The translations under genes were made by a program, and so were the position numbers. Positions 10,003 through 17,697 of a DNA stretch of 29,123 bases are shown piece after piece. The DNA lies in contig JASLMY010000028.1 of assembly GCA_030746295.1 (NCBI GenBank), forward strand, positions 1 through 29,123, written 5' to 3'. The notes under the pieces are model-generated. The model worked only from the letters and a program-made list of their open reading frames with translations. It searched no databases and was not told the DNA's origin. Within the stretch, counting starts at the first letter, position 1, and every line of letters begins with the position of its first letter. The stretch is from Alphaproteobacteria bacterium. GTDB lineage: Bacteria; Pseudomonadota; Alphaproteobacteria; GCA-2731375.

Positions 10003-10398
10003 ATGATTGTAGCAGTCGATATCGAGGCCGAATTGGCGACGCGACCGTTACTCGACAGGCGCCGGCCGGATACGTCGGCAGAAGATGCGGCTGCCGCCTT
10101 CGCGACCCTGGCGCCGTTCCGCGACGGTGCCCTCTTCGCCGGCCGCTTTCGGGGCGAGAGCCCGTGGGAGCGGCATCGGAAGGGCGACGAGCTGGTCCAC
10201 ATCCTCGCTGGCGCGACCAGACTCACGATCATGACCGATGCGGGGCCTGAGGTGCTGGAGCTGAAGGCGGGCATGTTGACCGTGGTCCCGAAGGGCTGTT
10301 GGCATCGCTTCCAATCGCCTGACGGCGTCACTGTGCTGACCGCGACGCCGCAGCCGACGGATCACTCGATGGCTGAAGACCCGCGGCAAGAAGACTAG
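10003..10398 (+). CDS. Small cupin-domain protein
   Basis: A 131-residue single-domain cupin. The first cupin motif is represented by GRFRGESPWERHRKGDELVHILAG and the second by GMLTVVPKGCWHRFQSPDGV; the His and Glu residues are suitable metal ligands. Function is unknown: such proteins range from small dioxygenases or isomerases to sensors. The start is ATG 10003, with GGAGG seven bases upstream. The frame stays open to 9364, but that extension is antisense to the metallophosphoesterase and is not coding. An LLM-class oxidoreductase begins 39 bases downstream, suggesting one transcript. Confidence 0.82.
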   Translation: MIVAVDIEAELATRPLLDRRRPDTSAEDAAAAFATLAPFRDGALFAGRFRGESPWERHRKGDELVHILAGATRLTIMTDAGPEVLELKAGMLTVVPKGCWHRFQSPDGVTVLTATPQPTDHSMAEDPRQED

Positions 10399-10437
10399 GT
10401 CGGGCACCGCCGGCCGAGCAGTTGCAGGAGTGAATCG

Positions 10438-11463
10438 ATGACGGACATGCAGTACGGCCTTTTCGTCCGCGGCCAATACCACGCTGGCGACGACATGGGC
10501 GCGCGCTTCGAGGAAGTGAAGGCGCAAGTGCGCCTCGCCGACGAGCTGGGCTTCGCCGATCTCTTGACCGGCATGCACTACGCCAGCGCGCCGTTGCAGC
10601 AATACCAGCTCGTTCCGTTGTTGGCCCGGCTGATGGCCGAGACCGAACGGATGCGGATCATCACCGGTATCGTGCTGCTGTCGCTGCACAAGCCGCTCGA
10701 TATCGCCGAGCAACTGGCGACGTTGGATGTCATGTCCGGCGGCCGGCTCGTCTTCGGTGCCGGCCTCGGCTATCGCGAAGTCGAGTTCAAGGGCTTCGGC
10801 ACCACGGAGGCGGAGCGCGTGCCCCGATTGGTCGAGAACCTGGAGGCGATCAAGCGGCTTTGGACCGAGGACGAGGTCTCGATGAAGGGCTCACACTTCG
10901 AGCTGGTCGACGCGACGGTCTCGCTGAAGCCGCTACAAAAGCCGATGCCGCCGATCTGGCTGGGGGCCAACGCCGACGGCGCGGTGCGGCGCGCTGCCCG
11001 CCTGGCCGATACTTGGTTCATCAACCCGCACCAGCGCATGGAGACCATCGAGCGTCAGCTCTCGATCTACCATCAGGCCTTGGAAGAGTTCGGCAAGCCC
11101 GCGCCCGCAGAGCTGCCGCTGATGCGCGAGATCTTCGTCGCCGCCTCGCGCCAGGAGGCGACGCGGTTGGCCCGGCCCTATCTCGAAGAGAAGTACAAGG
11201 TTTACCACCAGTGGGGACAGGACAAGGCGATGCCGAAGGACGATGACGACCTGTCGCTCGACTTCGACGAGCTCACCCGCGACCGCTTCCTCTTCGGCTC
11301 GCCCGACGAGGTGGCGGAGCAGATCATCGGTTACAGCAAGCGGCTCGGCGTCAACCGCATGGTCCTCTCCGTCCACTGGGTCGGCATGCCGCATAACCAG
11401 GTTGCCGACACCCTGCATCTCTTCGCCGAGGAGGTCATGCCGAGGGTTGCCCAAGGGCTCTAG
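10438..11463 (+). CDS. LLM-class flavin-dependent oxidoreductase
   Basis: A 341-residue TIM-barrel protein of the bacterial luciferase-like superfamily, which uses reduced FMN or F420 for monooxygenation or hydride transfer. Recognisable segments are ADELGFADLLTGMHY, the ITGIVLLSLHKPLDIAEQLA strand-helix, LDVMSGGRLVFGAGLGY and PPIWLGANADGAVRRAARL. The C-terminal DRFLFGSPDEVAEQI is standard for the family. An AGGAG lies eight bases upstream of the ATG. The substrate is not identifiable. An FMN reductase is encoded next on the same strand and could supply FMNH2, making a two-component monooxygenase plausible (inference). Confidence 0.88.
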   Translation: MTDMQYGLFVRGQYHAGDDMGARFEEVKAQVRLADELGFADLLTGMHYASAPLQQYQLVPLLARLMAETERMRIITGIVLLSLHKPLDIAEQLATLDVMSGGRLVFGAGLGYREVEFKGFGTTEAERVPRLVENLEAIKRLWTEDEVSMKGSHFELVDATVSLKPLQKPMPPIWLGANADGAVRRAARLADTWFINPHQRMETIERQLSIYHQALEEFGKPAPAELPLMREIFVAASRQEATRLARPYLEEKYKVYHQWGQDKAMPKDDDDLSLDFDELTRDRFLFGSPDEVAEQIIGYSKRLGVNRMVLSVHWVGMPHNQVADTLHLFAEEVMPRVAQGL

Positions 11464-11565
11464 TTCCGGCTTCGCCTGGGCCGGGGCTTGAATTCGACCC
11501 GGCGATCTGGTGTCGTCTCGCCGGTCACCGAACTGGTGGCGGGGGAGCCGAACGGGGAGACGGCC

Positions 11566-12114
11566 ATGAAGGTGCTGGGAATATCGGGGAGCCTCAGGGA
11601 GGGGTCGTTCAACACGGCGGCACTGCGGGCGGCGCAAGAACTCGCGCCCGACGGCATGACGATCGAAATTGCGGACATCTCCGAGGTGCCGCCATACAAC
11701 GAGGACGCTCGCGGCGCCGGCTTTCCGGCCGCCGTCGACGCTCTGCGACAAGGGATCGTCGGTGCCGATGCGCTGCTGATCTCGACGCCGGAGTATAACT
11801 ATTCGATCTCGGGTGTCCTCAAGAATGCCATCGATTGGGCCTCCAGGCCGCCGGACCAGCCCTTCGACGGCAAGGCGATCGCGATTTTGGGGGCCAGCGC
11901 CGGCAAGCTCGGCACGGCGCGAGCGCAATATCACCTGCGGCAGATTTTCGTCTTCCTGAACGGCTATATCGTCAACAAGCCCGAGGTCATGATTGGCGCC
12001 GCCTCCCGAGCCTTCGACGACGAGGGCCGGCTCGTCGACGAGACCGCGCGTGACCTGATTGGCCAGTTGCTGGTCTCGCTGCGGGATCTGACGGGGCGGC
12101 TGGGCTCCGGGTGA
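11566..12114 (+). CDS. NADPH-dependent FMN/quinone reductase
   Basis: A 182-residue flavodoxin-fold reductase of the SsuE/ChrR/ArsH-related FMN_red family. The FMN phosphate loop is GISGSLREGSFNTAAL at 5-20. The isoalloxazine-binding segment is STPEYNYSISGVLKNAIDW, and the central GKAIAILGASAGKLGTARA strand-loop is typical. It reduces FMN, quinones or related acceptors using NAD(P)H. The start is ATG 11566, preceded by GGGGAGA; the frame is open further upstream, but the family begins at this Met. It lies 102 bases after the LLM oxidoreductase. Confidence 0.9.
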   Translation: MKVLGISGSLREGSFNTAALRAAQELAPDGMTIEIADISEVPPYNEDARGAGFPAAVDALRQGIVGADALLISTPEYNYSISGVLKNAIDWASRPPDQPFDGKAIAILGASAGKLGTARAQYHLRQIFVFLNGYIVNKPEVMIGAASRAFDDEGRLVDETARDLIGQLLVSLRDLTGRLGSG

Positions 12115-12155
12115 CGCCGGCGCTATCGATTCGGCTCTCATCGCGCTCGCCGGCG
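12115..12155 (+). repeat. Self-complementary CGCCGGCG pair after the FMN reductase
   Basis: CGCCGGCG occurs at 12115-12122, directly after the reductase stop, and again at 12148-12155. The two can pair into an eight-base stem with a 25-base loop. No T tract follows. It may be a weak terminator or a chance product of high GC. Confidence 0.2.
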
Positions 12156-12180
12156 GGCAGGAAGCGCTGACGGTCGGTGC

Positions 12181-13269
12181 ATGGACACGGTGACGCAGAT
12201 CGCTCTTGGCGCCGGCGTCGGCATCGCCGTTCTCGGCCGTCGCTTGGGCCCGCGACGGGCGGCGATCGCCGGCGGGGTGCTCGGCGTCCTGCCCGACCTC
12301 GATATACTGCTTCGCTCCGACGATCCCGTGGAGGCCTTCGTCGGCCACCGCGGCTGGAGTCATTCCCTGATCGCCCAGGCGGCGGTGACGCCGGTCTTCG
12401 GCGAGGCCTTGATGCGGCTCGTAAAGGCGCTCCGCGAACACCGGGCCTTGAGCTACCTCGCGGTCTACCTCGCGTTCGCGACCCATGCCTTGCTCGATGC
12501 CATGACGATCTATGGCACCAGGCTCTTCTGGCCGCTGATGCCCGATCCCGTCGGCGTCGGCTCGATCTTCATCATCGATCCGCTTTACACGCTGCCGCTA
12601 CTGGTGGCGACGATCTGGGCGCTCTGTCTTCGATCCTGGTCGCGCGGGTTTGGCATGGTCGTGGTCTCGTGCCACGTGCTCTCGACCGCCTATCTCGGCT
12701 GGGGGCTTGTGGCGCAACGCATCGTGGACGGCCGAGCGCGTACGCTGCTGGCCCATACGGGCCTGATGCCCGCGCCAGTTCTCACCCTACCAACACACTT
12801 CAACTCGCTCTTCTGGCGGGTGATCCTCGTTGCGGAAGACCGCTATCTCAATCTCTACGTGCCCGTCTTTGGCGCCGTCGACGGCGCCAGCGCCTATCAA
12901 CACCCCCGGGGTAGTGACATCGCGACCTGCCTGAATGGGAATGGTGCGCTTGCTCGGCTGGCCTGGTTCAGTCGGGGCTTCTTCCGGCTCGACCAGCGAG
13001 GCAAGGAGATCGTGTTTTCGGATCTGCGCATGGGCCTGACGCCGAGCTACGCCTTCCAGTTTGCCATCGCCGAGCGCGGGGGTGATGGTGTCCGGCCGAT
13101 CCCGCCGCGCTATCGCGGCGACGGCGGTGGCACGCGAAGTGACGTCGAATGGCTGCTCGCGAACTTGTGGAATCCGCCGGCCGTCCGGCCCGCGGAAGCG
13201 AAATCGTGGGTCGATCTCTCGCGGTCGCTTTCGGCCTTGAAGACGAATGCCCCGCCGCTGCAATGCTGA
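12181..13269 (+). CDS. YdjM/DUF457-type membrane-bound putative metal-dependent hydrolase
   Basis: A 362-residue inner-membrane protein of the YdjM family (PF04307-like). The family start MDTVTQIALGAGVG is preserved. Putative metal residues are the aspartates of LPDLD, the histidines of GHRGWSHSL and the THALLDAMTIYGT segment. Several hydrophobic helices are visible, for example LLVATIWALCL and GMVVVSCHVLSTAYLGW. A long soluble C-terminal tail of about 150 residues follows. Hydrolase activity is inferred only from the conserved His/Asp pattern; E. coli YdjM is SOS-regulated, but I see no clear LexA box here. The ATG has only a distant AGGAAG as ribosome site. Confidence 0.85.
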   Translation: MDTVTQIALGAGVGIAVLGRRLGPRRAAIAGGVLGVLPDLDILLRSDDPVEAFVGHRGWSHSLIAQAAVTPVFGEALMRLVKALREHRALSYLAVYLAFATHALLDAMTIYGTRLFWPLMPDPVGVGSIFIIDPLYTLPLLVATIWALCLRSWSRGFGMVVVSCHVLSTAYLGWGLVAQRIVDGRARTLLAHTGLMPAPVLTLPTHFNSLFWRVILVAEDRYLNLYVPVFGAVDGASAYQHPRGSDIATCLNGNGALARLAWFSRGFFRLDQRGKEIVFSDLRMGLTPSYAFQFAIAERGGDGVRPIPPRYRGDGGGTRSDVEWLLANLWNPPAVRPAEAKSWVDLSRSLSALKTNAPPLQC

Positions 13270-13290
13270 GCGTAGCCGGCGGTCAGGCAT

Positions 13291-13317
13291 TTTCGCGCGA
13301 AAGGGCAACGCTATAGA
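13291..13317 (+). promoter_or_regulatory. Palindrome TTTCGCGCGAAA next to a -10-like TATAGA
   Basis: A perfect 12-base palindrome (13291-13302) lies 10 bases before a TATAGA hexamer (13312-13317). TTTTCG at 13290-13295 could be a poor -35 element 16 bases upstream. The palindrome therefore overlaps the promoter position and could be an operator controlling the lactonase gene at 13383. Only one copy is seen. Confidence 0.3.
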
Positions 13318-13382
13318 ATGGCGTCTCGGCTTTAGGGCTCGATCGATGACCCTACCGACGCGTGAGCAATGAGAGTTGAACG

Positions 13383-14354
13383 ATGACGAGAAAGACGCCG
13401 TTGAGCGCCGGCTGGCGCGAGCATCCCCGCTATCCCGACCCGGCGGTCGAGGTCCTGGACGAGCGCTTCCAGCCCTATACGATCTTCTCCGCCGCCGTGG
13501 AACGCCTCTACACCGGCTGTCGTTGGGCGGAGGGGCCGGTCTGGTTCGGTGACGGGCGGTATCTGCTCTGGAGCGATATCCCAAACAACCGGATCCTGAA
13601 GTGGGAGGAGGAGACCGGCAGGGTCAGCGTCTATCGCCGGCCCACCGACTTCGCCAATGGCAACACCCGCGACAGGCAGGGCCGCCTCGTCACCTGCGAG
13701 CACGGCGGCCGCCGGGTCACCCGCACCGAGTACGACGGCAGCATTACCGTGCTCGTCGACAACTGGCAGGGAAAGCCGTTGAACTCGCCCAACGACGTGG
13801 TCGTGAAGTCGGACGGCTCGATCTGGTTCACCGATCCGCCTTTCGGCATCCTTGGCAATTACGAGGGCAACAAGGCCGAATCCGAGGTTGCGCAGGCCGT
13901 CTACCGCATCGACGGCACGAGCGGCAGGGTCACGGTCGTGGCCGACGACGTTCTGGGCCCGAACGGCCTTTGTTTCTCGCCCGACGAGACGCTGCTCTAC
14001 GTCGTCGAATCCCGCGGCGAGCCGCACCGCAAGATCCTCGCCTACGACGTCGCCCAGAATGGCCTCGAGATCGCTAACAAGCGGGTGTTGATCGACGCCG
14101 GGCCGGGCGGCACGCCGGACGGCATGCGCGTCGACGTCGACGGCAATCTCTGGTGCGGCTGGGGGATGGGGACGGAGGCGCTGGACGGCGTTCTCGTCTT
14201 CGCGCCGGACGGGACTGCGATCGGCCGCATCGCCCTGCCGGAGCGCTGCGCCAACGTCTGTTTCGGTGGCACCAAGCGCAATCGGCTCTTCATGGCCGCG
14301 AGCCAGTCGCTCTACGCCCTCTACGTCAATACCCAAGGTGCGCCCGGCGGCTGA
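13383..14354 (+). CDS. SMP-30/gluconolactonase family lactonase
   Basis: A 323-residue six-bladed beta-propeller hydrolase predicted to open a sugar or other lactone. The divalent metal ligands of the family are in place: Glu50 (AEGPVW), Asn194 (LGPNGLCF) and Asp246 (TPDGMRVD), with the additional Asn137 in SPNDVV. Spacing matches well-studied SMP-30 proteins. There is no signal peptide, so it is cytoplasmic. A flavodoxin-like gene starts 15 bases after its stop, so the two are likely co-transcribed. No sugar dehydrogenase or transporter is encoded in the window, so the substrate is unknown. Confidence 0.92.
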   Translation: MTRKTPLSAGWREHPRYPDPAVEVLDERFQPYTIFSAAVERLYTGCRWAEGPVWFGDGRYLLWSDIPNNRILKWEEETGRVSVYRRPTDFANGNTRDRQGRLVTCEHGGRRVTRTEYDGSITVLVDNWQGKPLNSPNDVVVKSDGSIWFTDPPFGILGNYEGNKAESEVAQAVYRIDGTSGRVTVVADDVLGPNGLCFSPDETLLYVVESRGEPHRKILAYDVAQNGLEIANKRVLIDAGPGGTPDGMRVDVDGNLWCGWGMGTEALDGVLVFAPDGTAIGRIALPERCANVCFGGTKRNRLFMAASQSLYALYVNTQGAPGG

Positions 14355-14369
14355 GATTCCGAGGGCGGC

Positions 14370-14861
14370 GTGGGTAGCACGGATCACGGCACCACGACTG
14401 GGCGACGGCTCCTCGTCGTCGCGCACGCGCCGTCGGTCAATACACGCCGGCTTTTCGATGCCGTCGTCGCCGGTGCTCGCGCCGACGGCTCGGGCAACGT
14501 CGAGATCACGGCACTCGGTCCCTTCGAGACCGGGCCGGAAGAGGTTCTCGCCGCCGACGCGATCATCCTCGGCACGACCGAGAACCTGGGCTACATGAGC
14601 GGGGCGCTGAAGGACTTCTTCGACCGGGTCTACTATCCCTGTCTGGAAGAGACGCAAGCGCTGCCCTATTGCCTCTACATTCGCGCCGGCCACGACGGCA
14701 CCGGAACCCGGCGCGGGGTCGAGACGATCGTCACCGGGCTCCGCTGGCGTGCGGTGCAAGAGCCGCTGATCTGCCGCGGCGACTGGCAGGAGGGCTTCGT
14801 CGAGCAGTGCCGCGAGCTCGGCGCCGCGATGGCAGCCGGCCTGGACCTCGGCGTCTTCTGA
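14370..14861 (+). CDS. Flavodoxin-like NAD(P)H-dependent oxidoreductase
   Basis: A 163-residue flavodoxin-fold protein. The N-terminal strand and phosphate loop are LLVVAHAPSVNTRRLFDAV at about 14-32. The flavin-facing loop is LGTTENLGYMSGALKDFFD. It most resembles the flavodoxin/NADPH-dependent FMN reductase superfamily; whether it is an electron carrier or a reductase is unclear. It starts with GTG at 14370, preceded by GAGGG, 15 bases behind the lactonase stop codon. Confidence 0.8.
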   Translation: MGSTDHGTTTGRRLLVVAHAPSVNTRRLFDAVVAGARADGSGNVEITALGPFETGPEEVLAADAIILGTTENLGYMSGALKDFFDRVYYPCLEETQALPYCLYIRAGHDGTGTRRGVETIVTGLRWRAVQEPLICRGDWQEGFVEQCRELGAAMAAGLDLGVF

Positions 14862-14882
14862 GGCCCTGGCCCGGCTGCCGGC

Positions 14883-15272
14883 TCAAGCCTTGGCCGCGGT
14901 GGCCTCGATCTCTATCAGCATGTCCGGCGAGGCGAGCCCGTCGATCAGAAGCAAGGTCGAGGCCGGCAAGGTATCATCGCCGATGACCTTCTTCCTGGCC
15001 GCCCGATAGCCGTCGATATGGCGCGGATCGGTCAGGAAGACGGTGAACTTGACCAGGTGCTGCTTGCGCATGCCGTTCTCCCGCAGGCAGGCCAGGATAT
15101 TGCGAAAGGCCTGCTCGGCCTGCTTGCGGATACCGTCCTGAAGCTGGCCCTTGGCGTTGAGGCCGACCTGGCCGGCGATGACCAGCCATTCGGCATTGGC
15201 GGGCACCTTGACGCTGTGGCTGTAGGCACCGAGTGGCCGGTGCGAAGCCTTGGGATTGACGAATTGGTGCAT
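14883..15272 (-). CDS. RidA/YjgF-family protein lacking the catalytic arginine
   Basis: A 129-residue Rid-fold protein with the expected PLGAYSHSVKV start, the IAGQVGLNAKGQL segment, QAEQAFRNI and the terminal LIEIEATAAKA strand. True RidA imine deaminases need Arg105 in the P-x-R segment. Here, in a gapless alignment, the equivalent position is Ser (LPASTLLL, residue 105), so enamine/imine hydrolysis is unlikely and the protein probably belongs to a non-RidA branch (Rid4-7-like) of unknown role. GGGAG lies ten bases before the ATG. A small membrane protein gene ends 32 bases upstream on the same strand. Confidence 0.88.
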   Translation of the reverse strand: MHQFVNPKASHRPLGAYSHSVKVPANAEWLVIAGQVGLNAKGQLQDGIRKQAEQAFRNILACLRENGMRKQHLVKFTVFLTDPRHIDGYRAARKKVIGDDTLPASTLLLIDGLASPDMLIEIEATAAKA

Positions 15273-15304
15273 TGATTGGGTCTCCCTGTTTCCGATTATG
15301 TTTC

Positions 15305-15511
15305 TTACTCACCATCGCTGCCGCCATCACCGCCGCCGCCGCCGCCGCCGTCGCCACCGCTGCTCCATCCGTACCGGCCGGAAGCCAGGACGGCGGCAAG
15401 CAGGATCGCGACGGCGACGAACGCCAGCGCGAACTCGAAGATATCGGGATTCTTTCGAAAGAGGGCGACCCAACCGTCCGGTAGGAACGGTGCCATGTAG
15501 TCGAGCAGCAT
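15305..15511 (-). CDS. Small single-pass membrane protein with Gly/Asp/Ser-rich tail
   Basis: A 68-residue hypothetical protein. Residues about 26-43 (EFALAFVAVAILLAAVLA) form one transmembrane helix, followed by RYGWSS and a low-complexity tail of glycine with aspartate and serine. It lies directly upstream of the RidA-like gene on the same strand, 32 bases apart, suggesting co-transcription. The ribosome site is weak, and an internal ATG at 15496 is an alternative start. The helix followed by a regular tail argues for a real gene, but I do not recognise a named family. Confidence 0.5.
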   Translation of the reverse strand: MLLDYMAPFLPDGWVALFRKNPDIFEFALAFVAVAILLAAVLASGRYGWSSGGDGGGGGGGDGGSDGE

Positions 15512-15646
15512 GGCTTATTCTAGCCGAAGTGGCCCCGGATAGAAGCGGCCGGCGGCCTTTGGCTGGTTCTGGTTCCTGCGTTTGGTTACCATGCGAGGCA
15601 GGTTTAAAGAGCCGCCGGCGGCGCGGCGGCCTCGGAGGCGGTCACG

Positions 15647-16639
15647 ATGGGCATACCCGCTATCGACATCTCACCGTTCCTCGCCGGTGATCCGGTAGGC
15701 AAGCGCCGGGTGGCCGACGCGGTCGCCGCCACCTGCCGGGAGAGCGGGTTTCTGGTGATCTCGGGCCATGGGCTGCCCGCCGAGGATCTGGATCGTGCCT
15801 TTGGGCTGACCCGCGATTTCATGGACCTGCCGCAGGAGAGAAAGGACCGCTGGCATCCGAGCGGTCCCGCCAAGCAGCGCGGCTATCACGCCTTCGCCAC
15901 CCGGGGCCTGGCCTACACGCTGGACCAAGAGATCCCACCCGACTTGCGGGAGACCCTCTTCCTGGGCCCCGTCGACGATCACCAAGCCGTCTATGCCGGG
16001 CAGCCCGACGCGCTGGCCGCCTATTGGCCCAATACGATCCCGACCGAGCCCGACGGACTGGATGCCGCGCTGGTGGCGATCTATCGCGGCTTCGAGCGGC
16101 TCGCGGCCGACATGTTGCGGATCTTCGCGGTCGCCTTGGACATGCCCGAGGATCATTTTGCCGACAAGATCGACCGGCACTTCTCGATCCTGAGCTGCCA
16201 TCACTACCCGGCGCTCCAAGAGCCGCCCTTGCCGGGCCAGCTCAGGACCGGCGAGCACACGGATTTCGGTGCCATGACCCTGCTCGCCATGACCGAGGCG
16301 GCGGGCGGCCTGGAGGCGCGCCTGCCGGAGGGTGCTTGGGTTCCGGTCCAGGCGCGGCCGGGCGAGCTCGCGGTCAATCTCGGCGACATGATGGCGCGTT
16401 GGACCAACGACCGCTGGACCTCGACTCTGCATCGGGTCGTCAATCCGCCGAACCTGGAGGACGCCATGAGCCGGCGCCAGTCGATCGGCTATTTCATGCA
16501 CCCCAACTACGACACCTTGATCGAGTGCATCCCGACCTGCCTCGATGCCGGCGAGGCGCCGATCTATCCGACGATCACCGCCGGCGAGCACATCGCCATG
16601 AAGATCGAAAAGAGCCACGGCGTCGCGCCGGCGGCTTGA
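15647..16639 (+). CDS. Isopenicillin N synthase-like 2-oxoglutarate/Fe(II) oxygenase
   Basis: A 330-residue non-heme iron oxygenase. The N-terminal DIOX_N region has IPAIDISPF and GFLVISGHGLP. The C-terminal jelly roll has the iron ligands His204 and Asp206 (HTDFGAMTLL) and His262 (LHRVVNP), plus the RxS pair Arg277/Ser279 (RRQSIGYF) that binds 2-oxoglutarate. All catalytic residues are present, so it should be active. Bacterial members hydroxylate or desaturate diverse small molecules, and one group makes ethylene, but the substrate here is unknown. A GGAGG lies eight bases before ATG 15647. It converges with the bestrophin gene, 18 bases apart. Confidence 0.9.
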   Translation: MGIPAIDISPFLAGDPVGKRRVADAVAATCRESGFLVISGHGLPAEDLDRAFGLTRDFMDLPQERKDRWHPSGPAKQRGYHAFATRGLAYTLDQEIPPDLRETLFLGPVDDHQAVYAGQPDALAAYWPNTIPTEPDGLDAALVAIYRGFERLAADMLRIFAVALDMPEDHFADKIDRHFSILSCHHYPALQEPPLPGQLRTGEHTDFGAMTLLAMTEAAGGLEARLPEGAWVPVQARPGELAVNLGDMMARWTNDRWTSTLHRVVNPPNLEDAMSRRQSIGYFMHPNYDTLIECIPTCLDAGEAPIYPTITAGEHIAMKIEKSHGVAPAA

Positions 16640-16657
16640 CCCGCCCTCCCGATTCGA

Positions 16658-17686
16658 TTAATAGAGCACGCCGTCGATCGCCTCGAGCCGTTTCGGCACC
16701 TTGGGCTCGCCCAGCATCTGCTTCAGATCGACTTCGATGAGGCGGCAGAGGCTCGAAATCGGGACGTCGGTGACCCCGCCCTCGAAGGGATCCTCAGTGC
16801 TGTCGCTGACCTTCTCCATGACATAGAAGACCCAGGCAATCAGTACGGTGAACGGCACCAGGGTGAAGACGTACTCGTGATGCACCAGGGTGCTCAACTC
16901 ATGGTGCTCGGCCGTGGTCTCGAAGACCTCGACGAAGGCGAGGGGCGGCAGGAAGATAAAGAACCAAGTGAAAATCTGACCGAAATTCGCCACCTGGCGG
17001 GGAAAGGGCGTGTTCTTGATGCGCTCGCACTTGCCTTGCGAGTCGTAGAACGAGTCGAGCGCCTGCATCATTCGCACCAGGCGGTAGCTGTCGAGGAAGC
17101 CGGCCGCCGCCAGCTCGCTGAGCCGGTCACCCTGGCGGCGCAGAATATGGACCGCCGGGTTCTCCATGGCCGACATTTCGTCCTGCTCGGCCGGCGACAG
17201 AAAGCGTCTGTAGCTGTCGGGCGAGTGATGGTACTCGACCCCCTCCATCAAGAGCCGGTGATCGAAGATTCGCGTGACGTGGGAGTCCTTGAGCCGAGAG
17301 CGCTGCCGGAGCTGGTGCGCCAGCGCGTTGATCCAGGCCAGGTGCCGTTGGATCAACTCCTCTCGGGTACCCGACTCCGGCTCCTTGCCGTCGGCGTAGA
17401 TCAAGGTGAAGACCGCGTTCGCCCATATGCGGCTGTCGTTGACGATGGCGCCCCAAATCTTGCGTGCCTCTCACCAGCGGCCGTAGGCCGAGGTGCTCTT
17501 GAAGCCGAGATAGAGCGAGACCGCGATGCCGATGGTGGAGACGGGGACGATGGGAACCGAGATCATCGTCAGGCCCTGGATCTCGTGGAGGTAGACCACG
17601 AGCAGCGACCAGGCGGCGACGAGAACGATATGACGCCAGGAATCATTGAAAAGATGTCGGAAGCTGATTGTGCGTCGAACGTACAT
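16658..17686 (-). pseudogene. Bestrophin-family channel interrupted by an in-frame TGA
   Basis: Two open segments in the same frame, 17474-17686 and 16658-17470, together make a complete bestrophin (RFP-TM/UPF0187) anion channel of about 342 codons. They are separated only by a TGA at 17473-17471. The sequence reads ...STSAYGRW-stop-EARKIWGAIVNDSR..., and the family has RWWEARK at this place, so the stop replaces a conserved Trp (TGG to TGA). Membrane helices are visible (ILVAAWSLLVVYL-like near residue 20, FTWFFIFLPPLAF, FTVLIAWVFYVME), as is the family-typical late DPFEGG segment. The ATG at 17686 is 11 bases after the carbonic anhydrase stop, so one operon. It is either a recent nonsense mutation, a base-call error, or a read-through codon. 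Confidence 0.85.
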
Positions 17687-17697
17687 CAGGCCGTCCG

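Noticed and set aside
10933..12486. 517-codon minus-strand frame across the LLM and FMN reductase genes
   Set aside because: It is antisense to two recognisable enzymes and their gap; its rich Arg, Gly, Asp and His content is the usual shadow pattern.
15310..15370. GCC/GCCGCC tract as a tandem repeat element
   Set aside because: It is the codon pattern of the glycine-rich tail of a small membrane protein on the minus strand, not an independent repeat.
17471..17473. Selenocysteine at the bestrophin TGA
   Set aside because: Family members have Trp here, not Cys, and bestrophins are not selenoproteins; a Trp codon change explains it better.
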